Positions 9,270 through 17,371 of a stretch of 64,000 nucleotides of DNA are shown in pieces; the first letter of the stretch is position 1, and each line of letters starts with the position of its first letter. The position numbers were made by a program, and so were the translations under genes. The notes beneath the pieces are model-generated. The model searched no databases and was not told where the DNA came from. It saw only the letters and a program-made list of their open reading frames with translations. Source of the stretch: Erwinia sp. JUb26 (GTDB taxonomy: Bacteria; Pseudomonadota; Gammaproteobacteria; Enterobacterales; Enterobacteriaceae); NCBI RefSeq assembly GCF_003751505.1, contig NZ_RJVB01000004.1, forward strand, positions 62,001 through 126,000, in the 5' to 3' direction.

Positions 9270-9337
9270 CCATACAAGATAGCGATTAAATGCATTTTAT
9301 TTGCAACAACAGGCGCTTTTTATACTCTTTTGTATGG
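9270..9337. promoter_or_regulatory. Inverted repeat operator candidate between cyoA and MocR-type gene
   Basis: CCATACAA (9270-9277) and TTGTATGG (9330-9337) form an inverted repeat with 52 bases between the arms. The right arm overlaps the region just after a TATACT -10-like box (9321-9326) ahead of the MocR-type gene. MocR regulators commonly bind repeated half-sites in such divergent regions, so both the regulator gene and cyo may be controlled here. Confidence 0.5.
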
Positions 9338-9356
9338 GTATTTTAAAGGGTGATCT

Positions 9357-10754
9357 ATGTCATTTGCCGAAAAAAAGAAGACAATCTCGATAAAAACCCA
9401 TTGGATCTATCCGATAAAGCCGGGCAACGGGGCAAGATATAAGCAAATCATCAATATGGTGACCGCCGCAATTGATGCCGGAGAGCTGTTGCCCGGGGAT
9501 CGGATGCCGACCCAGCGTGAGCTGGCAGAATTTTTGAAGGTGGATTTGACCACGGTCACTCGTGCCTACAATGAGCTGCGCGAAAGAAATCTGACGCAGG
9601 CGGCGAGCGGAAGGGGATCGTTTATCTCCTACCAGCCGGATACGCTGTCGCATATCGACCTGAGCATGAATACGCCGCCGGGATCGGCAAAAATACTGCC
9701 GTTGATAAGCCGCTCCTTAGAACGTTTGCAGTCCTCAATCGATGCGGAATCGCTGATGACCTATCACGTGGGGGCCGGTTCAGCAGTGGAGCGCAATGCG
9801 GCGGTAAAGTGGCTGAAACCGCTGCTCGGTGAGTTCGACAGCCAGCGGGTGGTGGCCTGCCCGGGTGCGCAGACGGCCATCAGTGCGCTGCTCGCGCTGC
9901 TGACCAAACCCGGTGACGTGGTGGTGACGGATGAACTGACTTATCCGGGATTTATCTCCGCGGCCCGGCAGCATAACCTGCAGATTGTCACCGTGGCGGC
10001 CGATGAACAGGGGATGGATCCTGACGGGCTGCTCCATGCCTGCAAAACCTATGGCGCAAAAGTGGTGTATCTGAACCCCACGATCCACAATCCCACGGCG
10101 CTGACTGTTTCCGCCGAGCGGCGTAAAGCCATAGCGGCGGCGCTGATAGCGCATAATCTGACGCTGATCGAGGATGACCCTTACGGCCTGCTGCCGGATG
10201 AGCCGCCTGCACCGATTGCCACCCTGGCACCGCACAATAGCTGGTATGTATCCACGCTGTCGAAGTGCCTGACCCCGGGCGTACGCGTGGCCTGGGTGAT
10301 TTGCCCTGAATCCACCTCGTGGGAGCCGCTGGCGGGTATTATCCGTGCCAACGTACTGATTGCTAACCCGCTGATGCTGGCGGTCACGGCGGACTGGATC
10401 AATTCCGGCGCGGCGATGGCGCTGCTGCAGGAACTGCGGCAGGAAAATGCTCAGCGCGTGGCGCTGGCGAACAGTATTCTGCCCGGAAAAATTATCTCCA
10501 GTCCGTTCGGGCTACACGTCTGGCTGGAGGGTGAAGCGGGGTTCGATCCTCATTCACTGGTGCATTCGGCGGCGAAAGTCGGGCTGGGGATTACGCCATC
10601 TTATGTGTTCTCACCCGTTGGCGGCGTGCTGTCCGGTATCCGGATTTCACTCGGCGGCGCGCGGGATCTCACCCAGCTTTCTAACGCATTGCAGCGGCTG
10701 AATAATGTCTTGAAGAATGCCAGCCAGCCGCTGACGGGCGGGGGATATGTTTAG
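9357..10754 (+). CDS. MocR-type GntR/aminotransferase-fold transcriptional regulator
   Basis: A 465-residue fusion of an N-terminal GntR winged helix (about residues 15-80, with 'GDRMPTQRELAEFLKVDLTTV' as the recognition region, shown here in part) and a type I PLP aminotransferase fold. The Schiff-base lysine is in SKCLTPGVR (Lys303), and 'DDPYGLL' and 'YLNPTIHNPT' match the family. MocR proteins usually sense amino acid or vitamin B6 derivatives rather than catalyse transamination. The ATG is preceded by AAAGGGTGA. It faces cyoA, sharing 270 bases containing an inverted repeat; control of an oxidase operon by a MocR protein would be unusual, so autoregulation or a distant target is also possible. 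Confidence 0.88.
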   Translation: MSFAEKKKTISIKTHWIYPIKPGNGARYKQIINMVTAAIDAGELLPGDRMPTQRELAEFLKVDLTTVTRAYNELRERNLTQAASGRGSFISYQPDTLSHIDLSMNTPPGSAKILPLISRSLERLQSSIDAESLMTYHVGAGSAVERNAAVKWLKPLLGEFDSQRVVACPGAQTAISALLALLTKPGDVVVTDELTYPGFISAARQHNLQIVTVAADEQGMDPDGLLHACKTYGAKVVYLNPTIHNPTALTVSAERRKAIAAALIAHNLTLIEDDPYGLLPDEPPAPIATLAPHNSWYVSTLSKCLTPGVRVAWVICPESTSWEPLAGIIRANVLIANPLMLAVTADWINSGAAMALLQELRQENAQRVALANSILPGKIISSPFGLHVWLEGEAGFDPHSLVHSAAKVGLGITPSYVFSPVGGVLSGIRISLGGARDLTQLSNALQRLNNVLKNASQPLTGGGYV

Positions 10755-10880
10755 ACATAGAGAATAATGACCGGTGTACAGGGTACTGAGGGCTTCACCG
10801 CAGAGCGGCGGGATTGGCCTGTCATGTTTGTTTTGAGTTTATGTTAAGCTTCGCGTTAAACACGTTACAGGAATTGACCG

Positions 10881-11138
10881 ATGAATAATCATTCAGATGA
10901 AAAAATGACAGAGCACATTATTGGCGAAGCTGTCACGGAGTTGCTCAATGACAACGCCGCCATCACGTGGCATTCGCTACTGGCCAAACTTCATGCGATC
11001 GTTGCTAACGAACTTGATGAAGATCGCGTCAATGCGGCAGTACGGGCAATAAAAGAAATCCGGTCGGAAAGGCTGAACAGTTCCGGGGAAAAAGACAGTT
11101 CGTCCGCTGATATACCTTCACGACAGCAGATCCACTAA
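10881..11138 (+). CDS. AriR/YmgB-family small connector-like protein (copy 1)
   Basis: An 85-residue protein of the YmgB/AriR family (small dimeric helical proteins; E. coli members YcgZ, YmgA and AriR act through RcsB on biofilm, capsule and acid resistance). The core 'IIGEAVTELLNDNAAITWHSLLAKL' region (residues about 13-37) and a following helix 'RVNAAVRAIKEI' match the AriR two-helix pattern. A polar, Ser-rich tail of about 20 residues is an extra. AGGA lies nine bases upstream of the ATG. It is the first of four paralogues within 1.5 kb. Confidence 0.7.
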   Translation: MNNHSDEKMTEHIIGEAVTELLNDNAAITWHSLLAKLHAIVANELDEDRVNAAVRAIKEIRSERLNSSGEKDSSSADIPSRQQIH

Positions 11139-11183
11139 CGCCGCTCACCACAGTCGATAAGCAATGCTGGCAAGGCGCCAGTC

Positions 11184-11211
11184 AGCACAATAAACTGGAT
11201 TGTGCTATAAT
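11184..11211 (+). promoter_or_regulatory. Promoter with 8-bp inverted repeat before AriR-like copy 2
   Basis: AGCACAAT (11184-11191), seven-base spacer, ATTGTGCT (11199-11206), immediately followed by a consensus -10 box TATAAT (11206-11211). The inverted repeat covers the spacer between -35 and -10, a position typical of repressor or MerR-type sites. The start codon of the small gene is 32 bases downstream. The regulator is not identified. Confidence 0.6.
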
Positions 11212-11242
11212 AAACACTTGTCCACCTGTCTAGAGAGGTTTT

Positions 11243-11440
11243 GTGATAGATGACACTACCACTGAAGATATCTATGTCGCTATAGGAACGGTTGTAACAC
11301 GACTACTTAAGCCGGACCAGCCGCTGACCGTTCATGAGATAATCAATGAGCTCCACAGGATGGCGCAAAATACTGAAGAACCAGATTTTGTTAACGCCTG
11401 TCGGGAAGCGATAAAATTTCTGGCCCGTTTGATGCATTGA
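11243..11440 (+). CDS. AriR/YmgB-family small connector-like protein (copy 2)
   Basis: A 65-residue protein starting at GTG with GAGAGG five bases upstream. The N-terminus MIDDTT resembles the MLEDTT start of E. coli AriR, and the helical core (AIGTVVTRLLKPDQPLTVHE, then 'FVNACREAIKFL') aligns with copies 1, 3 and 4. It is the shortest of the four and essentially consists of the two-helix domain alone. It has its own well-formed promoter with an inverted repeat. Confidence 0.72.
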   Translation: MIDDTTTEDIYVAIGTVVTRLLKPDQPLTVHEIINELHRMAQNTEEPDFVNACREAIKFLARLMH

Positions 11441-11500
11441 TACCTTCACAATTTCAAGTTTTAAATCCTTAGATTCATTAATCTTCACTACAACTGAGTT

Positions 11501-11543
11501 TGGGTCTCCCCAACCTTCACTTCAGCAATCCTTGCGAGACCCA
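11501..11543. repeat. Inverted repeat between convergent AriR-like genes
   Basis: TGGGTCTC (11501-11508) and GAGACCCA (11536-11543) form an 8-bp inverted repeat with a 27-base loop, located between the 3' ends of copy 2 (plus) and copy 3 (minus). There is no T-run, so a terminator role is only possible. Confidence 0.35.
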
Positions 11544-11554
11544 TTACTCAGATA

Positions 11555-11809
11555 CTAAAACCCTTCATCATCCGGCGTACGGCCAACAACTATCTCCAGT
11601 ATGTTTCGCAACACGTTTTGCCTGACAGGATCGGAAGTGCCATCGAGCTCCGCGATAAGGTGGAGGATAATGGCTTTGTTGTTCACCATCCCCCCAGCGG
11701 CGGAAATAGACTGGACAATATCGTCCAGGATGTGTGTTTCTACGGCCAGTTTAATTCCCGTCTGGCGAAAGTGCTGAACGATCTCTGACTCAATATTGGT
11801 CTGCTGCAT
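11555..11809 (-). CDS. AriR/YmgB-family protein, closest to AriR (copy 3)
   Basis: An 84-residue protein and the closest of the four to E. coli AriR (88 aa): 'MVNNKAIILHLIAELDGTSD' followed by 'QNVLRNILEIVVGRTPDD' parallels AriR's '[20 protein letters not shown]' and its 'ADVIRKTLEIVLRYTADD' end. AriR is a small helical dimer connecting to Rcs phosphorelay control of biofilm and acid survival. Start is the ATG at 11809, with GGGAT about six bases upstream; in-frame ATGs further upstream lack a ribosome binding site. It is divergent from copy 4 and convergent with copy 2. Confidence 0.8.
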   Translation of the reverse strand: MQQTNIESEIVQHFRQTGIKLAVETHILDDIVQSISAAGGMVNNKAIILHLIAELDGTSDPVRQNVLRNILEIVVGRTPDDEGF

Positions 11810-12150
11810 AGATATCCCATGTGGAGGGTTGATTGGCTGTACAAAGCCGGCGCTGTCGTCAAAATGTTTTGTTGCTGACGTCATATTCAAATGCAGTACA
11901 CGTGTTATCAGACACAAACTCACCGAGTTCAATCAAAACTATACAACGCCTCCCGCTTTGCGCAATGCATTATGGCAATTAGCACTGTGTAATGACCTGA
12001 ATCTGTCAAAGTGTCTGGTAGCATGTTGCATTTGGCCTCTCCGCGAGAGTCTTCTTCTGGGATTAAGTTGTTAATTTCAATCTCTACTGTACTTGAACAC
12101 GGGCATCAGTTATTTTGCGGCATCGCCCACTTTTTTAGCCAGGACTTCCT
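11810..12150. other. Divergent intergenic region between AriR-like copies 3 and 4
   Basis: 341 bases without a supported gene, expected to contain promoters for two divergent AriR-like genes. I could not pick out an unambiguous pair of promoter boxes or a shared operator with the copy 2 promoter. Confidence 0.4.
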
Positions 12151-12390
12151 ATGCATCAAGATGGCATGCTTCCGGAAAAATCCGGCGGGATTAGCAGTTA
12201 TTTTTGCCGGGTCACTCACCCTTATCAAATTGAGATTCTTGGAAAAATCACCGTAGAAATACTCCGTCAGGGGAAAAATCTTAGCTGTACTTCCGTATGT
12301 CTTAAGCTGATCGTTCGACTCGACGCCACAACGGATGAGACTGAACTGATGCATCTGCGAGATCTTCTTGGCAAACTCTTTGGCCGATAG
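12151..12390 (+). CDS. AriR/YmgB-family small connector-like protein (copy 4)
   Basis: A 79-residue protein with a 25-residue variable N-terminus and the AriR-like core: 'EILGKITVEILRQGKNL', then 'CLKLIVRLDATTDETELMHL' and 'LRDLLGKLFGR' (AriR: '[14 protein letters not shown]', 'VIRKTLEIVLRY'). AGGA lies seven bases upstream of the ATG. It is the most diverged paralogue of the cluster. Role by family: small regulatory dimer; partner unknown. Confidence 0.68.
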   Translation: MHQDGMLPEKSGGISSYFCRVTHPYQIEILGKITVEILRQGKNLSCTSVCLKLIVRLDATTDETELMHLRDLLGKLFGR

Positions 12391-12750
12391 TGACGGCGGC
12401 CTGCCCAATTTATTCCCCGCTGAAACAGCATGTTTCACTTCCTGATTATTACCGCCAGCCTTACTTCATATTATCCTGGATCTTATTTTATTAGATTCAT
12501 TACAGGCTAAATGTTAATCACCCATTCCGGTGGTAATATCTTGATGTGTGACAATCACAGATATTAATCTGTCGAACTTATTGGTTTTTTAAACGTGCAT
12601 TTGCACGATGGTTGACAGGATTTTGTTATTTCCTTTTGTTTTTTTAAGTGGATATGAATTTAACGGTTAATATCTGAGCACGGTTTTTTTATTGTGAAAA
12701 TGAATATCTGTGCCAGGCTTAAACCTCACTGAAAAAATGAAGGAGAATAC
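12391..12750. other. 360-base AT-rich intergenic region upstream of SDR gene
   Basis: No convincing gene. It holds a near-palindrome CGTGCATTTGCACG (12594-12607) directly before a TTGACA box (12613-12618), which may be an operator and -35 for the SDR gene; no strong -10 follows at 17 bases. Several very short frames (12 codons or fewer) were ignored. Confidence 0.4.
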
Positions 12751-13638
12751 ATGCCTACTCACAAGAATCTTAATCCTGTTGACTACCCTGTACCTCCCTT
12801 CGTCGAACAGCCTCAGCCGATGCCGGGGCTGGCCAGTAAAATGATCCCGGTGCCGGATCACGGGGAAAAAAGCTATAAGGGCAGTGGTCGCCTTGCCGGG
12901 CGCAAAGCGTTAATCACCGGCGGCGACTCCGGTATTGGCCGGGCGGTGGCGATTGCCTACGCCCGTGAAGGGGCCGATGTGGCAATCGGTTATCTGCCGG
13001 AAGAAGAGCCGGACGCTGCGGAAGTCATCCGCCTGATCGAAGCGGAAGGGCGCAAGGCCATTGCGCTGCCTGGCGATATTCGGAGCGAAGCATTTTGCCA
13101 GCAGCTGGTAAAAGAGGCCGCTGAAAAACTGGACGGGCTGGATATTCTGGTTAATAACGCAGGCCGCCAGCAATATAACGAATCCATTCGGACTCTAAGT
13201 ACCGAAGATTTTGACGCAACGTTTAAAACCAATGTTTACGCCATGTTCTGGATCACCAAAGCCGCACTGGAATATCTTCCTCGCGGCGCGTCGATTATAA
13301 ATACCAGCTCGGTCCAGGCCTATAAGCCCAGCGAAATTCTGCTGGATTATGCACAAACCAAAGCGAGTATTGTTGCCTTCACCAAGTCGCTGGCAAAACA
13401 GCTGGGTAAAGAGGGCATTCGCGTCAATGCCGTTGCGCCAGGCCCTTACTGGACGCCACTTCAGTCCAGCGGCGGGCAACCGCAGGAGAAAGTGAAAGAG
13501 TTTGGCGCTTCGGCCCCGCTCGGCCGCCCCGGCCAGCCGGCGGAGATTGCCGCGCTCTACGTCACCATGGCGTCGGTAGAAAGCAGCTATACCTCCGGCC
13601 AGGTGTGGTGCTCGGATGGCGGTACCGGCACGCTGTAA
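12751..13638 (+). CDS. SDR family oxidoreductase (YghA-like)
   Basis: A 295-residue short-chain dehydrogenase with an N-terminal extension of about 45 residues typical of the YghA group (YghA 294 aa). The nucleotide-binding motif TGGDSGIG is at 56-63, NNAGR near 135-139, and the catalytic Ser186/187, Tyr200 and Lys204 (Y-A-Q-T-K) are intact. E. coli YghA reduces aldehydes with NADPH and is a general-stress protein; similar duty is likely. AAGGAG lies eight bases before the ATG. It is a single-gene unit convergent with the alpha/beta hydrolase gene. Confidence 0.88.
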   Translation: MPTHKNLNPVDYPVPPFVEQPQPMPGLASKMIPVPDHGEKSYKGSGRLAGRKALITGGDSGIGRAVAIAYAREGADVAIGYLPEEEPDAAEVIRLIEAEGRKAIALPGDIRSEAFCQQLVKEAAEKLDGLDILVNNAGRQQYNESIRTLSTEDFDATFKTNVYAMFWITKAALEYLPRGASIINTSSVQAYKPSEILLDYAQTKASIVAFTKSLAKQLGKEGIRVNAVAPGPYWTPLQSSGGQPQEKVKEFGASAPLGRPGQPAEIAALYVTMASVESSYTSGQVWCSDGGTGTL

Positions 13639-13679
13639 GGGGAAATTGAGCGCAGAAGGATGCCGCGCTCATGTTTGAC

Positions 13680-14444
13680 TTATTTGACGCTGTTCACCGC
13701 CGCCAAAATGACGTCCGCCACCTCTGCCGGTTGAGAGATTTGTGGCGTATGGCTGGCCGTAAGGTGCGTAGTGCGGGCGTTGATTTTCTTCGCCATCGCA
13801 TTTTGCAGACCGGTATCCAGCATATGATCCTGCTCGCTAACGATGTACCAGGACGGTTTCGTCCGCCAAGCCGCCGCACCGACTTTCTCTGCAAATACGT
13901 GGCTCTGCACCGGCCCCTGGGTGGCGAACATCAGCCCGGCCTGCTCATCGGATACATCTTGCGCCAGATGTTTTGCCACGCCCTCACGGGTGAGTTTGAG
14001 ATAACCCTTGCTGTCCGCATCAATATGGCTAAAGCCGGAAGGTGTAGGATATCCTTGGGTCAAATCGCTGACTGACTGACCTGGAGAGGGGGCAAATGCT
14101 GCAACGTAAACCAGCGCTTTCACTTTTTCATCCATGCCTGCCTCGGTAATCACCGCGCCGCCCCATGAATGCCCAACAAGAACCAGCGGGCCTGTCAGCC
14201 TCTCCAGCGTCCGTTTGGTGGTGGCAACGTCTTCGGCCAGTGAGGTTAGGGGATTCTGCACGGCAACCACATTCAGCCCTTCAGCCTGAAGAAGCGGAAT
14301 AACCTGATTCCAGGCAGAGCCGTCAGAAAACGCACCGTGAACCAGCACCACCGTCGGTTTAGCGGCCTGAATATCGGTGGTAGAAGCGAAGGCTGAACAG
14401 CTCATGGATGCGGCCATCAGTAGAGAACGGGAAAAAAGTTTCAT
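13680..14444 (-). CDS. Exported alpha/beta hydrolase
   Basis: A 254-residue alpha/beta-fold hydrolase with an N-terminal signal peptide (about residues 1-20, ending AFA). The oxyanion-region motif VLVHGAF is at 33-39 and the nucleophile elbow GHSWGG centres on Ser93; a C-terminal 'HLTASHTPQIS' segment carries the probable catalytic His. Export predicts periplasmic action. It is divergent from a LysR regulator, which is the likely controller. Substrate is not evident; the family includes salicylate-ester and other small-ester hydrolases. Confidence 0.82.
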   Translation of the reverse strand: MKLFSRSLLMAASMSCSAFASTTDIQAAKPTVVLVHGAFSDGSAWNQVIPLLQAEGLNVVAVQNPLTSLAEDVATTKRTLERLTGPLVLVGHSWGGAVITEAGMDEKVKALVYVAAFAPSPGQSVSDLTQGYPTPSGFSHIDADSKGYLKLTREGVAKHLAQDVSDEQAGLMFATQGPVQSHVFAEKVGAAAWRTKPSWYIVSEQDHMLDTGLQNAMAKKINARTTHLTASHTPQISQPAEVADVILAAVNSVK

Positions 14445-14574
14445 GGTTTAACCTGCCATTATGTGAAGTGTCTGGCCCCGGTAGTGAAGCCTGAAAACGT
14501 GCCGCTAATGTACATTCAAAATCTTTTGCGATAAATTTCCATAATGAACGTGAACTTGAAATAAAAGGTTTCAA

Positions 14575-15456
14575 ATGGATCGACTGGCGTGCATGCGGAC
14601 GTTTATCAAAGTGGTTGAATGCGGCTCTATTTCAGCCGCGGCGGGTGAACTGGATCAATCCTCACAGCTGACCGGCAAGCAGCTCCGCGCGCTGGAGCAG
14701 AGCCTTGGGATACAGTTACTGGGCCGCACCACCCGCAGCCAGAGCCTGACGGACAGCGGCCGGATATTTTATGACAGGGCTAAAATCATTCTGGCGGAAA
14801 TGGCGGAGGCCGAAGCCCTGATCGCTGAGACTCGCTCAGTGCCGAAAGGCAACCTCAGGATCAGCGCGCCGATCACCTTCGGCACCCAGCTGCTGGCCAC
14901 TCAGCTGCCTGAATACCTCAAGCAAAACCCGCAGGTGTCCGTTGAGCTGTGCCTGTCAAACCGCCTGACGGACCCGATCGAAGAGGGATTTGATGCGGTG
15001 TTTCGGACCGGTGAACTGCCGGATAGCCAGCTGCTTGCCCGGCGTCTGGCGCCTTACGAAATGGTGATTTGCGCCGCGCCATCCTATCTTGAATCTTCGG
15101 GCAAGCTGGCATCTCCGCACGATCTGAGTGAACATCAGTGTTTGATCTTCACCCATACTACGATGCGCACGGAATGGAAATTTGAAGGCCCCGACGGGCC
15201 GATCGCCGTTGCCGTGACCGGCCGATTTAAAACTGACAACAGCGAAGCATTACGTGCGGCAGCGCTCGCCGGGCTCGGTATCATTATGCAACCCCGTCAG
15301 CTGATCGGCGCGGAGTTGGAATCAGGCCAGCTGGTGCGGGTGCTGGAGGAGTACCAGCTGCCCGGCCGCGCCGTTCACATACTTTATGCCCGCGACCGGA
15401 GAATGACGCCCGCGCTGCGCAGCTTTCTGGATTTTTGCGTGGGGCGGTTTGGTTAG
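14575..15456 (+). CDS. LysR family transcriptional regulator
   Basis: A 293-residue LysR regulator: winged helix at residues 1-60 ('MDRLACMRTFIKVVECGSIS', then 'SSQLTGKQLRALEQSLGIQL'), followed by a type 2 periplasmic-binding-like effector domain (about 90-290) starting 'GNLRISAPITFG'. This group (AaeR/DmlR-like) usually controls an adjacent divergent gene, here the exported alpha/beta hydrolase at 13680-14444, 130 bases away. AAAAGG precedes the ATG. Confidence 0.9.
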   Translation: MDRLACMRTFIKVVECGSISAAAGELDQSSQLTGKQLRALEQSLGIQLLGRTTRSQSLTDSGRIFYDRAKIILAEMAEAEALIAETRSVPKGNLRISAPITFGTQLLATQLPEYLKQNPQVSVELCLSNRLTDPIEEGFDAVFRTGELPDSQLLARRLAPYEMVICAAPSYLESSGKLASPHDLSEHQCLIFTHTTMRTEWKFEGPDGPIAVAVTGRFKTDNSEALRAAALAGLGIIMQPRQLIGAELESGQLVRVLEEYQLPGRAVHILYARDRRMTPALRSFLDFCVGRFG

Positions 15457-15489
15457 GGGCAGGCGTGAGCTTAATTCAGGAGTCAACAA

Positions 15490-15699
15490 ATGAACATCGA
15501 CTGGCATCGTTCATTATTAACACGTACCACTGTGGTTGATAAAAACTACAAAAATACCCAAAACGTTCGCCGCTTCATGATTGAAGAATGTGGCCCGAAT
15601 TTTCGATTTGATCGCGAGTTTATGGCCTGGATAAGAAATGATGCCGCCAAAAATTTGGCTGATGTTGTTGATGAGTGGAAGCGCCGACATTCAACCTAA
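15490..15699 (+). CDS. Small DUF6434-like protein
   Basis: A 69-residue charged cytoplasmic protein with 'DWHRSLLTRTTVVDKNYKNT' at the start and 'FDREFMAWIRNDAAKNLADV' later. This W-H-x-x-x-L-T-R-x-T...Y-K-N-T-Q-N-V-R-R-F pattern matches, from memory, the DUF6434 family, small proteins sometimes fused to SAP DNA-binding domains. AGGAG is eight bases upstream of the ATG. It follows the LysR gene by 33 bases and may be co-transcribed. Function is unknown. Confidence 0.65.
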   Translation: MNIDWHRSLLTRTTVVDKNYKNTQNVRRFMIEECGPNFRFDREFMAWIRNDAAKNLADVVDEWKRRHST

Positions 15700-15777
15700 A
15701 AAAGGCATGTCCGCTCCACGCTCATAGTTATCCGGCGATATTTTTATACTGATCCTCGTGCAAACACAGGCACGACT

Positions 15778-15791
15778 CACATCATGATGTG
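15778..15791. repeat. 14-bp perfect palindrome
   Basis: CACATCATGATGTG is self-complementary and sits between the convergent ends of the DUF6434-like gene and the coil-glycine protein gene. It may be a protein-binding site or a chance palindrome; it lacks a T-run. Confidence 0.35.
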
Positions 15792-15810
15792 TTAATACGG
15801 AGGGAGCCGG

Positions 15811-16713
15811 TCACGCGTTCCCGTTGTGGAAAAAACGCAAGAATTGAATGGTTTGCTGATTCATCGTTTCAATCGCCGCCAGATGCTCCGGTTTTTTCCA
15901 CTTAATGCCGACGATATGCAGAATATCCCGATAAAACACACTGAGCTTCCCCCAGGGATAAAGAATCGCTAAAGCGTGATCCATTTGTTCCAGCCATGTG
16001 TGGCAATAACGATTTAATTGAGCTGTGTACGCGAATACCTCGTTATATTGCTTCTCAAGTTCAGGTTTTAGTGCACGTAATTGTTCATGCTCTTGTGCAA
16101 CGAGTACTTCCTGGTCCTGAAAAGCGCGGGCTTTAGTCCAGGCTCCTTTCGCTGCAAAATAGATAATCGGTGCCGCGACGATCCCGCCCAGAACCAACAT
16201 CCCGCCGCTCATTCCCGCTCCGCCAGCGGCCAATGCTCCCCCGCCAAACCAGGCAAGGGTCGCATTGGTGGCTGCAACACCGGACAAAGTGCCGATGGCC
16301 GTACCCGTAGATGCGGTACCGATGGCTGATACGATAGCCCACGCCCCCAATGCCATTGAGCCACCGACCATTCCACCAAACCCTGCGCTTAGTACGCCGG
16401 AGTAATGTTGGTTAAATTGTTCAATACTCTGCGATGCACGTAGTGTTGGCCTGCGCTGTTTATCGCTAAAAAGGGGAGTGGTTTCTAACACGTGCTCAAT
16501 ATGATCCAGTTTAGCTTTTACGGTTTTTAACGTGTCACCCAATTCAGTAATGCGATTATCAATCCTGGCTTTTATCTGTGTGACTTCGTCATACGTTATT
16601 TTGTAGGAAGCATGTGTGGATTCGAAACTTGCTTTCGCATGCTCTAATTCCAGCGAACCACCGAGCGTAACGATAGCATTCGCGGTTCGAAGCCCTGCCT
16701 TCAGTAATCCCAT
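15811..16713 (-). CDS. Unrecognised protein: coiled coil, Gly/Ala-rich membrane-active segment, coiled coil
   Basis: A 300-residue protein without a family that I can name. Residues about 20-85 are charged and helical (probable coiled coil), about 104-195 form a long Gly/Ala-rich hydrophobic stretch with small-residue periodicity (for example GVAATNATLAWFGGGALAAG), and about 195-300 return to charged helices. The middle looks like a glycine-zipper hairpin able to insert in a membrane. AAGG lies seven bases from the ATG. It stands alone between a 14-bp palindrome and a 19-bp palindrome. Gly-rich segments like this occur in uncharacterised proteins linked to membrane remodelling or toxicity, but nothing adjacent confirms such a role. 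Confidence 0.6.
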   Translation of the reverse strand: MGLLKAGLRTANAIVTLGGSLELEHAKASFESTHASYKITYDEVTQIKARIDNRITELGDTLKTVKAKLDHIEHVLETTPLFSDKQRRPTLRASQSIEQFNQHYSGVLSAGFGGMVGGSMALGAWAIVSAIGTASTGTAIGTLSGVAATNATLAWFGGGALAAGGAGMSGGMLVLGGIVAAPIIYFAAKGAWTKARAFQDQEVLVAQEHEQLRALKPELEKQYNEVFAYTAQLNRYCHTWLEQMDHALAILYPWGKLSVFYRDILHIVGIKWKKPEHLAAIETMNQQTIQFLRFFHNGNA

Positions 16714-16745
16714 AGTGTGCCTTGTCTGGTTAAACCTGAATTGTT

Positions 16746-16764
16746 TTTATTATCAGATAATAAA
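16746..16764. repeat. 19-bp palindrome upstream of coil-glycine protein gene
   Basis: TTTATTATCAGATAATAAA is palindromic around a central A. It lies 33 bases upstream of the minus-strand start at 16713 and 10 bases after the histidine phosphatase stop, so it could be an operator for the former or a weak terminator for the latter. Confidence 0.45.
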
Positions 16765-16773
16765 CCACAATCC

Positions 16774-17331
16774 TCACCGAACCGAATAAATCCCCGCCCC
16801 CCAATACCCTTTCCCAGGCCGACTGTCCTCCTGCCAGCCCAGCGACTTCAGCTCACGGGCGATCAGCCGGTTGATAATGCCGTGCCCCATCAGCAGTACG
16901 GGGCGATTGCTTTCCTTCGCCAGATCGACCAGCCTTCGCGCCGCGCTGGCTGCACGCACTTTCGCCGTGTTCAGCGATTCAACATTACGAGCAAATCCGC
17001 AAAGCCACAGCAGGCGATAAACCACCGCCCAGTGAAAGGGGGAAAGCCGAAGGCCGGGAATGATGTATAGCGGCAGCTCGGCTTCTTTGAACACTTCATC
17101 AACCAGCACCGGCTCGCAGCCGAGAGCCTGAAGGGAGGAGATTGCCCGGGGTAGTGGGCTGCTGACGGCGATCGGCCCTGTATTTTTCAAGGCGATGGCG
17201 GATTCCGGCGGTATGTCGCCACCCGTATCCGAAACATCGTACTGCTTAACCCAGTGGGTCATCTCCTGGGATGTGACTTTTGCCGCACCGGCAAACGTCG
17301 GTTTGCCGTGGCGCATCAGAATAATATTCAT
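16774..17331 (-). CDS. Histidine phosphatase superfamily protein
   Basis: A 185-residue member of the phosphoglycerate mutase/histidine phosphatase fold. The catalytic RHG motif is at residues 7-9 (LMRHGKP), 'SSPLPRA' carries the second Arg, and 'LMGHGI' the second catalytic His. A short hydrophobic stretch around residues 92-112 is unusual for a soluble phosphatase but sits where the lid varies in this family. It is minus-strand, 40 bases downstream of the HxlR gene and may be read from it. Substrate unknown. Confidence 0.82.
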   Translation of the reverse strand: MNIILMRHGKPTFAGAAKVTSQEMTHWVKQYDVSDTGGDIPPESAIALKNTGPIAVSSPLPRAISSLQALGCEPVLVDEVFKEAELPLYIIPGLRLSPFHWAVVYRLLWLCGFARNVESLNTAKVRAASAARRLVDLAKESNRPVLLMGHGIINRLIARELKSLGWQEDSRPGKGYWGAGIYSVR

Positions 17332-17371
17332 TGGTGTCTTTGCCTGATGATTTGTTTATACCGCCGTTGTA

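Noticed and set aside
12552-12564. TGTGA-CAA-TCACA as a CRP site
   Set aside because: CRP half-sites need a six-base spacer; here it is three.
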